A stretch of 45,203 nucleotides of DNA from an uncultured Bacteroides sp. GTDB lineage: Bacteria; Bacteroidota; Bacteroidia; Bacteroidales; Bacteroidaceae. How positions within the stretch are numbered: the stretch's first letter is position 1; every line of letters starts with the position of its first letter. Below the pieces are notes generated by a model. The model was not told where the DNA came from, did not search any database, and saw only the letters and a list, made by a program, of their open reading frames with translations. Below are positions 1-9,300 of this stretch, one piece after another. Location of the stretch: the NCBI RefSeq assembly GCF_958445495.1, contig NZ_CAUCSQ010000037.1, forward strand, positions 1 through 45,203. Direction: 5' to 3'. Both the position numbers and the translations under genes were made by a program.

Positions 1-30
1 TATTTGCACTTGTTTAGCTCTTGTTTTCAT
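1..30 (-). other. Possible 5' end of an inserted ORF, cut by window edge
   Basis: On the minus strand, 14 bases after the SusC-like stop codon, an ATG at 30-28 opens a frame starting MKTRAKQVQI that runs off the window. No frame in bases 1-44 continues the SusC barrel. This is what the start of an insertion element with its own transposase reading frame would look like, but only ten residues are visible and I do not recognise the family. It could equally be a chance frame. Confidence 0.3.
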
Positions 31-44
31 TTTAGGGCTTTACT

Positions 45-1802
45 TTATAAATCTGATAAATAACGATAATTCCAATTATAACTTACTCGTCCGGCTACGC
101 CTTGATGACGTCGCGAAATCCCATTTTTGATATCATCTCCAATATTTTGTGTCTGTATTCTCGAATCCTGATTATATTTGAGTGTCCCGCCGAGATGATG
201 ATTCTTAAATGCTCTCTCATATTGCAATATAGCTTCAAAAAATTCCGTCCGGTCGCCGTCACCACCACTTTCCTGTTTCATTTTCTGCTCTGTCGATACA
301 CGATTAAAGACAAGCTCTCCAGCCTCATTTCGGTATTTTTCCGCTTTCCATTGTTCCGGCCATTTCGTACGTTTGATATAACTGCTGTTATTCGTATCAT
401 ATCCAAAACGTCCGACGAAACTCAGACCTTTTGTTATAAAATCTAATTTTTGTTCTAAAGTAACGTTTGTCTGAATATTATTTTCCCATGTTTCGTTGTA
501 TCCGGTTTGTGTGGCAAGTACCCACGGGTTTGTCTGATTTCCTGTCCCATAGGCAGGCACATAGCCGTTAGAATACATCAGAGGGATACTAATAGGTGTC
601 TGTCCCATAATGGAATGCCAAATATCACCGCCTAATCCGGGTTCATTCACTTTTTTCAAAGAACCGGATACTCCTACTTTAAGCAGAGTGGTTTTAGTGA
701 TGTCAATATCTGTATTCAAACGGTAGTTCCAACGCTTGGAGTTTGCATTGGTATTATAGTCTTTTTTCAAATTACTGTCTGTTTTGTACATTCCCTGCTC
801 TTCTATATAACTGGCAGACACGAAATAACGGGCAGTATTACCGCCACCATTCATGTTTACAGTAGCACGGTAGCTCATTGCCCCATCTTTCATCAGTATA
901 TCTTTCCAATTCACATTCGGATAAAGGTCTGGATCTAATCCTAAACGAAGTATCTCCAACTCGTAAGGCTGGTAGAGAGGTTCTTGGGCACGTGTAATAC
1001 GGGCTTCGTTTAACATCTCGGCATACGTATAACCATCTACGAAAGAGGGAGTGACAGTACGGGTATTATACGAGGTCTCGACCTTTGCATCAATATTTAT
1101 TTTACCGGCTTTACCATGCTTGGTTGTAATCAGTACTACGCCATTGGCTCCCCGTGAACCGTAGATAGCGGTAGTAGACGCATCTTTCAATACTGTAAAC
1201 GATTCAATATCTTCTACATTGATTTCGTCCAGGTTACGTTCAAATCCATCAACCAATACTAATGCGGAGTTACTGGCTCCAAAAGTTGAAATACCGCGAA
1301 TCCAAAACTCTGAGGTATTCTGCCCCGGCTGACCAGAGGTCTGCATCGCCAATACTCCGGCAACATTACCAGCTAATGCATTGGACAGATTTCCTGTCGG
1401 ATTAGATTTTAAGTCGTTGATATTCACGGTTGTGATAGCACCAGTTACCGTCAGTTTCTTTTGGACTCCCGTACCGGTAATCACAACTTCGTCAATCACA
1501 CTGGCTTCTGACTCTTTCATGACGACATTCACCACTCGTTGTTCTTTTACCAGTATTTCCACTTTATCAAAACCGATGTATGAAAATATCAGGCGATGGT
1601 AAGGTTCCATCTTTATCTTGAAACGTCCGTCTATATCTGTAATGGTCCCTAAGCCAGCAGCATCACGTACGGTTATATTTACACCAATCATCGGTTCCTT
1701 ATTGCTATCTGTAACAATTCCTGTTACTTCGATGGTCTCTTGTGCTTGCATGCCTAAAGCATAGCAGAACAACCAAAGAAATGTTATCAGAATCTTTTTC
1801 AT
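45..1802 (-). CDS. SusC-like TonB-dependent outer-membrane receptor, C-terminally truncated
   Basis: Outer-membrane receptor of the SusC/RagA family, which imports glycans with a SusD partner and TonB energy. A signal peptide occupies residues 1-20 (cleavage after MQA). A carboxypeptidase-regulatory-like domain lies at about 24-100. The plug domain, about 110-230, contains the family signature VLKDASTTAIYGSRGANGV. The barrel begins at about 235. The reading frame stops at residue 585, whereas family members are usually about 1000 residues, so roughly the last 40% of the barrel is missing. It ends RYLSDL-stop, and the next 44 bases carry no SusC-like sequence in any frame, so this is a break in the gene rather than a one-base shift. 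It starts 20 bp after the IPT/NHL gene and belongs to that operon. No susD is present in the window. The product is almost certainly non-functional as a transporter. Confidence 0.88.
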   Translation of the reverse strand: MKKILITFLWLFCYALGMQAQETIEVTGIVTDSNKEPMIGVNITVRDAAGLGTITDIDGRFKIKMEPYHRLIFSYIGFDKVEILVKEQRVVNVVMKESEASVIDEVVITGTGVQKKLTVTGAITTVNINDLKSNPTGNLSNALAGNVAGVLAMQTSGQPGQNTSEFWIRGISTFGASNSALVLVDGFERNLDEINVEDIESFTVLKDASTTAIYGSRGANGVVLITTKHGKAGKINIDAKVETSYNTRTVTPSFVDGYTYAEMLNEARITRAQEPLYQPYELEILRLGLDPDLYPNVNWKDILMKDGAMSYRATVNMNGGGNTARYFVSASYIEEQGMYKTDSNLKKDYNTNANSKRWNYRLNTDIDITKTTLLKVGVSGSLKKVNEPGLGGDIWHSIMGQTPISIPLMYSNGYVPAYGTGNQTNPWVLATQTGYNETWENNIQTNVTLEQKLDFITKGLSFVGRFGYDTNNSSYIKRTKWPEQWKAEKYRNEAGELVFNRVSTEQKMKQESGGDGDRTEFFEAILQYERAFKNHHLGGTLKYNQDSRIQTQNIGDDIKNGISRRHQGVAGRVSYNWNYRYLSDL

Positions 1803-1822
1803 ATTTCTGCGTTTATCGTCAT

Positions 1823-3340
1823 TTACTTAAAATTTGCTTCTTCTGCCGTATCTTCATCTCCTTCTTCCAATGCAATGGTACGAATGGAATGGTTCTCCAC
1901 GTCTCCTACATAAAACGTTTCCGTTTTTTCGTCATATGCTAATGCGGCCGGGCGATCAAAACGTGCCTTTTCTCTCAACTCTCCATCTATGTTTCCATAA
2001 GGATTGGAATTGAGTGCAGAACTACCTCGACCAGCAAAGGTTGTCACACTGCCTTCCGGAGTAAGAATACGGATACAATGGTTCATCTTGTCTGTAAAAT
2101 AGAAATCATAAATATCTTCTTTCCCTTCTGCTTCATATTCCTTATTTTTCACAAATACGCCTTGATAGGGTGTATTCAAACGTGCTTTGTCACCTGTACC
2201 GTCTACCCAATCGGCACCACCGACAGAACCACAGAACAAATAGGGAACACCAAATTTCTTTTTGGTCGGATTATAATCTGTACGCATGATATAGTGTTGA
2301 TTTACCACGACAATATATGCATAACGTCCAGTTGGATGGATAACAATGTTAAATTCCCAGTTGACATCCTGAATAGTAAATAATTGCACCTTTTTACTAT
2401 AATCGAATTCTTGCTTCAACTCATCCCAAGCTGTGCGATAATTGTATTTATAAACTTGTCCCTGTGAGTAACTATTGTAATATAGTTCACCATTAACCGG
2501 ATGTACTGCCGAACCGTTACATGCTTTTCCTTCCATCAACGGCTGAGGAGTTACATTGAACTGTTCATGAACCGCTTTATTTCTATCTCGCACTAAATAG
2601 TAGTTGTTCACATCTGTATCTCCTCCTCTGTCACACGCTATAATCATCGTGTCTTTTAGTCCATCTCCCTTGCCTAAAGCCCACGTAATCGTACGAGGAC
2701 GACTTAAGTTGACATTCGTATTGGTATAAATATATTTGTTTTTTAAGTCCAGTACACGTAACGGACGGTCACCACTTTCCGGGTCTTGCTCTAAATAAAG
2801 AATATCTTTATTTTCTGGGTCAAATGAAAACCAGGTAGGCTTGTCAATGCCGCCACAGTCATCAAAAGGACCATTCTTTACCTCATAAGAACCATTTTCT
2901 TCTTTTTTGCCGCACAATGTAGAAACAACCATTGAGCGTGTGTAATTAAATTTTTTTTCCGCTTCTACTGTCTGCGCTTGTTCGCCATTACCGACTGTCA
3001 ACACGAAATTTCCTTTAAAAGCTTTTTGAGGTACAATGGCATACATGCAATCACCAAGTACATTGATCACAACTGCATTTTTCCCCCCAATGGTAAGTTT
3101 AACTGCTGATTTATCAACTCCGAAATTCTTCCCATATATTACAATAAATGAATTTCCACCACCAGAATCTGGTGTAAAGTCTGTAATTTCCACCGGCTTG
3201 CTGGGATCATACGGTAAAGCGGTTGAACCGCTTTCTTCGTCGTCTTTGCAACTCCAAAAACAAATAGTGCATAATGCCAGTAATATCCATCGGCACTCCT
3301 GCATTACTTTTCTCATTGTTCTACATTGCATGTTTCTCAT
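1823..3340 (-). CDS. IPT/TIG and NHL-repeat surface lipoprotein of a PUL
   Basis: A 505-residue lipoprotein. The N-terminus is hydrophobic with a lipobox ending at Cys31 (FWSC followed by KDD, the acidic context typical of surface export in Bacteroides). An IPT/TIG immunoglobulin-like domain spans about residues 48-130 (ITDFTPDSGGGNSFIVIYGKNFG). A beta-propeller of NHL type fills the rest; its last blades read TFAGRGSS and VGDVENHSIRTI. Proteins of this architecture are encoded beside susC/susD pairs and are thought to sit on the cell surface and bind or position glycan. Internal Met9 or Met13 could be the true start, since each leaves a shorter, more usual signal peptide. It lies 26 bp after the glutaminase-like gene and 20 bp before the SusC-like gene, implying one transcript. 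The ligand cannot be told from sequence. Confidence 0.85.
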   Translation of the reverse strand: MRNMQCRTMRKVMQECRWILLALCTICFWSCKDDEESGSTALPYDPSKPVEITDFTPDSGGGNSFIVIYGKNFGVDKSAVKLTIGGKNAVVINVLGDCMYAIVPQKAFKGNFVLTVGNGEQAQTVEAEKKFNYTRSMVVSTLCGKKEENGSYEVKNGPFDDCGGIDKPTWFSFDPENKDILYLEQDPESGDRPLRVLDLKNKYIYTNTNVNLSRPRTITWALGKGDGLKDTMIIACDRGGDTDVNNYYLVRDRNKAVHEQFNVTPQPLMEGKACNGSAVHPVNGELYYNSYSQGQVYKYNYRTAWDELKQEFDYSKKVQLFTIQDVNWEFNIVIHPTGRYAYIVVVNQHYIMRTDYNPTKKKFGVPYLFCGSVGGADWVDGTGDKARLNTPYQGVFVKNKEYEAEGKEDIYDFYFTDKMNHCIRILTPEGSVTTFAGRGSSALNSNPYGNIDGELREKARFDRPAALAYDEKTETFYVGDVENHSIRTIALEEGDEDTAEEANFK

Positions 3341-3366
3341 TTTAATCCATTGTTTAAATAAAACCG

Positions 3367-5892
3367 TTATTTATTATCCGTCAACATCTTTTGCATAAGT
3401 ACTTGCATCCAGTATCCGCCAATTACCGAACGAGCCCTAAAACCGACCCACTGCCCGCTGTCTGTATAATGCCAGTCACTGATAGGAACACGTGATACCA
3501 TTTCATTTACATATTTATAAAGGGGATTGATGAATCTCTCAAATGTTGCTTGATCAGATGTCATAGATGCCGTCCACATAATCCAGTCGGACTTAGTATA
3601 TTCTTTCCGAGAATCTAATGGCAGTCCATAAAGGTTTTGTTTGGACAAGTAATATTTTATTTCTTTTTCCATTACATCATTCGGGAAAATATTCAATTTC
3701 CACATTTTGTCCCATACCATATTATACTTCTGGCTCCAAGTATTTTCACGGTCAAAAGCTAAACGATAATGATCTCCTTCATTTGCCATGGTCTCCCACT
3801 TCAATGCCATCTTCCGAGCTATCGTCATATACTTTTCAGCTATTTCATCCATACCGAGCATACGGGCTAGTTCGGCATATCCTGCGACTCCCATTATTGC
3901 TTTTACCGAAAGGTTGGCATTATGTGCCCAATGTCCTGCAAAATCATCGGTACAAAGTTGGTTGGCCGGGTCTTGCCCATGTTCTACCAAATAGTCGGTC
4001 CACGTGGTCAATATGTCCCAATATTTTTTTGCATAATCAGCAGTTCCTTCTATTTTTGCAATAGCTGCTGTTAGAATTACCATATTACCGCTTTCTTCAA
4101 TCGGCATATCACCACCGTAGACTTGTCCATTAGCAACCGGATAAGTACCAATATCGTGTGCGGCAAAGGGTTTATTCCAACGTCCACTGGCGCTGTACTC
4201 AAAAATGCTAGTCATCATTCCTTTTAATAATTCTGGATTATAGGCTAAGAAAAGAGGGGCAGAGGGATAGGTTAAATCAACAGTATTAATGCAACCATTG
4301 CTATTGTTTTCTTTAGAGAAAAACAGTAAGTTCCCTTGTTTGTCTTTAAAAAGTTTATGAGCGGAAATTACTTGACGATATGCAGCAGAACAAATCTCAG
4401 CATATTTCTTTCCACCCACTTTTTCAGCATCGTCATAAATCATCTCATCAAATGCACGACAACGTTCCATTATGGAAAAATAATTGTCACGCATATTCTC
4501 AAAAGCATCGAAAATACTAATTTTACCGTCATGTTTCCAATATCCCATGCGTCTCTCATACATATATTCCACAGAATAAATATCATCATAACCAAGCATC
4601 ATGAAACCAGAACTGCCATTTTGAGATACATTTCCTAAATTGTGTACATAGGCCATAGCAGGATTATTCTCTTCTTTACGGGTTATCCATTTATTTTTTG
4701 CAAAAGCCAATGTACCATATTTGATAAATGACTCTTTCATCTTAAAATAATCACCCAGGCTTACCGATTTCCCCACTCCATTTATTCCGGCAAGGTATAC
4801 ATATCCCCAATCTGCACAAATTAAATCGCCTCTGCGGTCACATATAGGTTGATCTATCGAACCGGCTTCGACATAACTAATACCATTCTTCGATAAAGTA
4901 CGGGCAACTGTCGGCTGGTTACTTTCATTGACAGTCAGTTCGGGAGTTGTCTCTATATAGAACTGTACATCATGTTGCTTTTTATCTAAAGAACGTACGC
5001 GATAGGAAACATAATTGATAGGAGTTGACAGTAAATCCAAGTCATCCATCAATTGTGGAGCCGTAAACACAACATCTAATTCTACAGGACCACATGCAAA
5101 AGTATAATAGGTAGAGGTCGCTAACACATTTACTGATTTCTGAATAGCCTCATCTGTGAATTTCACCGCATTTTCCTTTTCGCGGTATAATCCGAAATCA
5201 ACATAAGAACCTCCTGTAGTATTATGACAATGAACTGCTATCACATTCTTTCCATTACGTAGCTTTTTCTTTACATCATTTGAGAGTTCCAAATAAACAT
5301 CATTTTTCCAGACAAGACCTGTGGAAACTATTTTTTCCCCATTCAAATAAAGTTCAAATACATCGTCGTGAGAATAGACTAAATAAATCTTCTCTCCTTT
5401 TTCCCAATCATTCAACTCAAATGTACGGCGAATATAAATGTCTGTATTTTCTCCTTTCCATTCCGTATGGACACGCTTCATTTCATGACTTCCAAAGGCT
5501 GCTTTACCTTTTTTCCACCCATTGTCATCAAATTGAGATTCTTTCCAGTCATCATCAGGTTGACTATTGGTATATACTGCTTCCCAATGTTCAACATTAG
5601 TCATGGGAGCAATAGGTACTAAATTGATTTTGTCTTTTCCCATGAAACGATACACCTTCCCATCCACACGTAAAGCACCTAACAATGGTTTCTTTGCATT
5701 CGTCCAATGTTCTGTAATTCCTTCCATCAACTTATCATAGGGAGACCAGATTGAAAAATAAGGGTCTGAAACAATAATAGGTACTGACGGAGCACGCAGT
5801 GCTACTTCTTTTACCGGTTTAAACAAGTCTGTACTTTGGGCATTAGCAAGTAACCCCCATAAGAAAACTGCTATTGTTAGTAATGTCTTCAT
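3367..5892 (-). CDS. Secreted glutaminase-domain protein (DUF4964/DUF5127/DUF4965/DUF1793)
   Basis: An 841-residue exported protein with a signal peptide at residues 1-18 (LLANAQ). It has the domain order of the GtaA-like glutaminase family: N-terminal DUF4964/DUF5127 part (SVPIIVSDPYFSIWSPYDKL), DUF4965 in the middle, and an alpha-helical DUF1793 part at the C-terminus (TYPVANGQVYGG, WIMWTASM, RSVIGGYW). A jelly-roll insertion at about residues 105-235 (RRTFELNDWEKGEKIYLVYS, NGKNVIAVHCHNT) resembles the carbohydrate-binding fold of family 2 glycosidases. Family members are annotated as glutaminases from a fungal enzyme, but in Bacteroides they occur in polysaccharide loci and the true substrate is mostly unknown; a glycosidase-like role is possible. 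It is the first gene of a minus-strand operon that follows the hybrid regulator after a 459-bp gap. Confidence 0.88.
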   Translation of the reverse strand: MKTLLTIAVFLWGLLANAQSTDLFKPVKEVALRAPSVPIIVSDPYFSIWSPYDKLMEGITEHWTNAKKPLLGALRVDGKVYRFMGKDKINLVPIAPMTNVEHWEAVYTNSQPDDDWKESQFDDNGWKKGKAAFGSHEMKRVHTEWKGENTDIYIRRTFELNDWEKGEKIYLVYSHDDVFELYLNGEKIVSTGLVWKNDVYLELSNDVKKKLRNGKNVIAVHCHNTTGGSYVDFGLYREKENAVKFTDEAIQKSVNVLATSTYYTFACGPVELDVVFTAPQLMDDLDLLSTPINYVSYRVRSLDKKQHDVQFYIETTPELTVNESNQPTVARTLSKNGISYVEAGSIDQPICDRRGDLICADWGYVYLAGINGVGKSVSLGDYFKMKESFIKYGTLAFAKNKWITRKEENNPAMAYVHNLGNVSQNGSSGFMMLGYDDIYSVEYMYERRMGYWKHDGKISIFDAFENMRDNYFSIMERCRAFDEMIYDDAEKVGGKKYAEICSAAYRQVISAHKLFKDKQGNLLFFSKENNSNGCINTVDLTYPSAPLFLAYNPELLKGMMTSIFEYSASGRWNKPFAAHDIGTYPVANGQVYGGDMPIEESGNMVILTAAIAKIEGTADYAKKYWDILTTWTDYLVEHGQDPANQLCTDDFAGHWAHNANLSVKAIMGVAGYAELARMLGMDEIAEKYMTIARKMALKWETMANEGDHYRLAFDRENTWSQKYNMVWDKMWKLNIFPNDVMEKEIKYYLSKQNLYGLPLDSRKEYTKSDWIMWTASMTSDQATFERFINPLYKYVNEMVSRVPISDWHYTDSGQWVGFRARSVIGGYWMQVLMQKMLTDNK

Positions 5893-6351
5893 AAGTATTT
5901 GTTTTTAAATAATTTACTATTTTAAGGTTATCCGTTCAACAATCATATTTATTTTCAGAAAAACTAATCTCTATCTCCTTACAATCCTTATTTCATCTTT
6001 TACCTTAAATTATAGACTATCCCGTCTTTACACTTTAGACCCTTTCTGTTACAATTTTCATCCTATATATAGAAATCAGTACTGTCGAATCATTACATTG
6101 TACCAGGTTATAGTTCCCGAACACGTATTATTTTCACAATATTTCCATTTAAAGACATGGCAAATTAATGAAATAAATAACAAAAATTAGGAAAATATCC
6201 ATTCAAGAAAGGACAAAATCTATTCTTTCTTATTATTATAACCAAATTCCCAGACAAGGTAAAGAGGTAATATAAAGCAATTGAGCAATAATTATTCTTT
6301 TTTTCAATAATTATTACTCAAATACTTTACAACAATATTCCTTAAAATCTT
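5893..6351. other. 459-bp AT-rich intergenic region between regulator and PUL operon
   Basis: No credible reading frame. The left part must hold the promoter and leader of the minus-strand PUL operon, but I found no consensus TAnnTTTG element on that strand, as expected for an activator-dependent promoter. The right part holds a long AT-rich hairpin (6281-6321) after the regulator stop codon. No clear direct repeats for the HTCS binding site could be picked out by eye. Confidence 0.6.
6281..6321 (-). terminator. AT-rich hairpin downstream of the hybrid regulator
   Basis: Inverted repeat with 15 of 16 matches: arm TTGAGCAATAATTATT at 6281-6296 and its complement at 6306-6321, with a 9-base loop. 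It begins 30 bases past the regulator stop on the minus strand, where a terminator is expected. There is no clean U-tract, so termination is inferred from position and stem length. Confidence 0.45.
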
Positions 6352-9300
6352 CTAAGATATCGGTGGCTGCCCTACATATTCTTTAGGAAGCACACCATAT
6401 CGTGCTTTAAAACATTTGGCAAAATAAGAAGATGATGTAAATCCGACTTGCACGGCAACTTCCGAAATCCGCGTGCCTTGCATAATTAATTCAGCAGCTT
6501 TGTTCATTCTGAGTGTTTTCAAATAATCATTAGGTGACATTCCGGATAAAGCTTTTATTTTCCTATAGAAATTAGAACGACTCATATTCAACTGCTCTGC
6601 AAGGGCATCTACAGAAAAATTTTCATCTGCAAGTTGTTCTGCAATTATATTTTGGATTTTTTCTATAAATTCACAGTCTCTTTGGGACATAACGAATTCT
6701 GTGGCAGAAACAGCCACTTTTTCGTTGGCTAATCCAACCATAAACTTATGAAAGGCTTGCCTCAACTTCAACAAATTTTCAATTTGAATATGAAGTTGCT
6801 TAATGGAAAACGGTTTTTCAACATATACATCTGCACCACACTCGAGCCCTTCTACCTTAGACTCCAAAGTTGTCTTTGCCGTTAACAAAATGACTGGAAT
6901 ATGTGAATAATTAATATCAGACTTTACTTTATTACAAAACTCCAAACCATCCATTTCAGGCATCATAATATCACTGATGATGACATCTACACTTTCTTGT
7001 GTAAGTACTTCTAGCGCTCTATAGCCATTAGAAGCTTTTAATACACGAAACCATTTAGACAACGAATCTCGTGTCAGATTTAATAATTCAATATTATCTT
7101 CAACCAATAGTATGGTAAATTTCTTTCCAGAAAATTCTGAAACTTCCCCTCTTACTCCCTCTAGGTTTACTGAATCTGTATCTATTATTTTTTCCTCTTG
7201 CCATTCTCGTATCGGAAGGGTCAGTACAAATGAGGCACCACCAGACGGATTATCCACTAAGTACAAACTTCCTTGATGAGCTTCTGCCAAAGATTTCGCA
7301 AATGCTAAACCAATTCCCGTACCTGCTTTCGACGCTATCTCATCATCTGGAAGCTGATAAAAAGCTTCAAAGATTTTTTGTTTTTGAGTATCTGGAACTC
7401 CCGGTCCATCATCATTTACCTGTATCTCATATTCCGCATTATTTACAACAAGCTTTATTTCAATATTTTTACGGGCATATTTAATGGCATTTCCAACTAA
7501 ATTAACAAGAATCTTACTTAATTTATCTTTATCCGCCATTGATATTAATTCACATTCCGGAAACGTTAAAGTAAAATGAATACCTTTCAGTTCTGCAGGC
7601 CCTGTAAACTGATTATATACATCTCGGATAAGCCCTTTAATATCGCAATTTTTTAAATTCAAATAAAAAGTTCCGCTTTCCATTTTCTGGAAATCGAGCA
7701 ACTCATTAGTAATACCTAACAAATAATTTACATTCTTATCAATAACTGACAAATATTTACTCTCTTCTTCTTTTTTAATTTCTTCTTGCAGTTTTTCTAA
7801 AGGAAGCCGAATTAAACTAAGCGGCGTACGTATTTCATGTACCAGATTAATAAAGAAATTAATTTTCGACCTATATACTTCTTGCTCCTTAGCTATCTGA
7901 AACTTTTCCATCCGTCGTCTATATTTATGTTTAACACGAAGATTCCATCTCCAAGCTAACCATGCAACCCAGCTTAACAACAAAAGGACATAAATTACAT
8001 AGGCCAAATTACTACGCCACCAGGGGGGAGTAATTTCTATTAACAACGTGGTAGCTTTTTCATTCCATTGATGGTCATTGTTAGATGCTTGTACTTTAAA
8101 TTCATATTCACCTGGAGGTAAATTCGTATAAGAGACAGTATTATTATTAACATTTATGATCCATTCTTTATCCACTCCTTCTAATATATAAGAATAACGA
8201 TTTTTTGTCGGATCTTCAAAACTGAGAGCTATAAAACGGATTGTAAAACTGTTATTTTTATAAGATAATGTTACTTTATCCGCCAAATAGAGTGGTTCAC
8301 CTAATTCAAATATTTTTTTCATCACTTGTTTGTCTGTTGTTTGATAAGGTAAGCGAATATCTGTAACATAAACTGGGGGAATGTATTTATTATCAACAAA
8401 CCGATCCGGTTGAAAAACATTAAAACCATTAATTCCTCCAAAATAAAAATACCCTTTAGATGACTTCAACGAAGAACGAGACATAAATTGATTTCCCTGT
8501 AATCCATCACTCATAGTGAATTGACGGAAATGATTTTTGGTCACTGGATTTATCTTAAAAATACCAGCGTTACAAGAAATCCAAAAATCACCGGTCTGGT
8601 CCTGTTCTATAGAATAAATCACTTTATTAGGCAATAAGACATTCTCTGCATCAAAATCTATAAATGTTTCCGTTTTAGAATCAAAAGAGCAAAGTCCTCC
8701 TCCATTTGTTCCAAACCACATAACACCTCTCATATCTTCAAACAAAGTAATTATAGAATTACTTGTTATTGTGGTCGAATCTGAACGTTCATGACGAAAA
8801 TGTTTCCAATGTGCATTTTGGGTATTATATAAAAAGACTCCACTCTTAGATGTAGCAACCCAAAGATTATTATACATATCCTCGTGAATATCTACAACTG
8901 AAATCATGTATCCTACATTTGTCATTGTACGGAAATTATCAACAACGGGGTCATATTGGCATAACCCTGAACTTGTTCCCACAAAAATGTTTCCTTTCCT
9001 ATTCTTATAGATAGACAATACATCATTACTGCAAATCGTATTGGGAATTTCACGTGAATGCATATAAGCCTTTACCGCCCCAGTACGCAAATTAATGACC
9101 CGTATGCCTTCGGCATAAGTGCCTACCCATAAATAATCTCCATCCAACAATAAAGAACGGATATCATATTTCTGATATTTAACTCCGCCAATAGAATATT
9201 CGTAAAGTTCACGAGTAGAAACATTAAAAAAATACAGGCCATTCTGGGTGCCAATCCATATATTGCCGTCCTTATTTTCACAAAACGGACCTACCACTTC

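Noticed and set aside
1..60. Simple frameshift as the cause of the short SusC-like protein
   Set aside because: The barrel sequence does not resume in either other frame within the 44 bases available, so a single-base error does not explain the stop.
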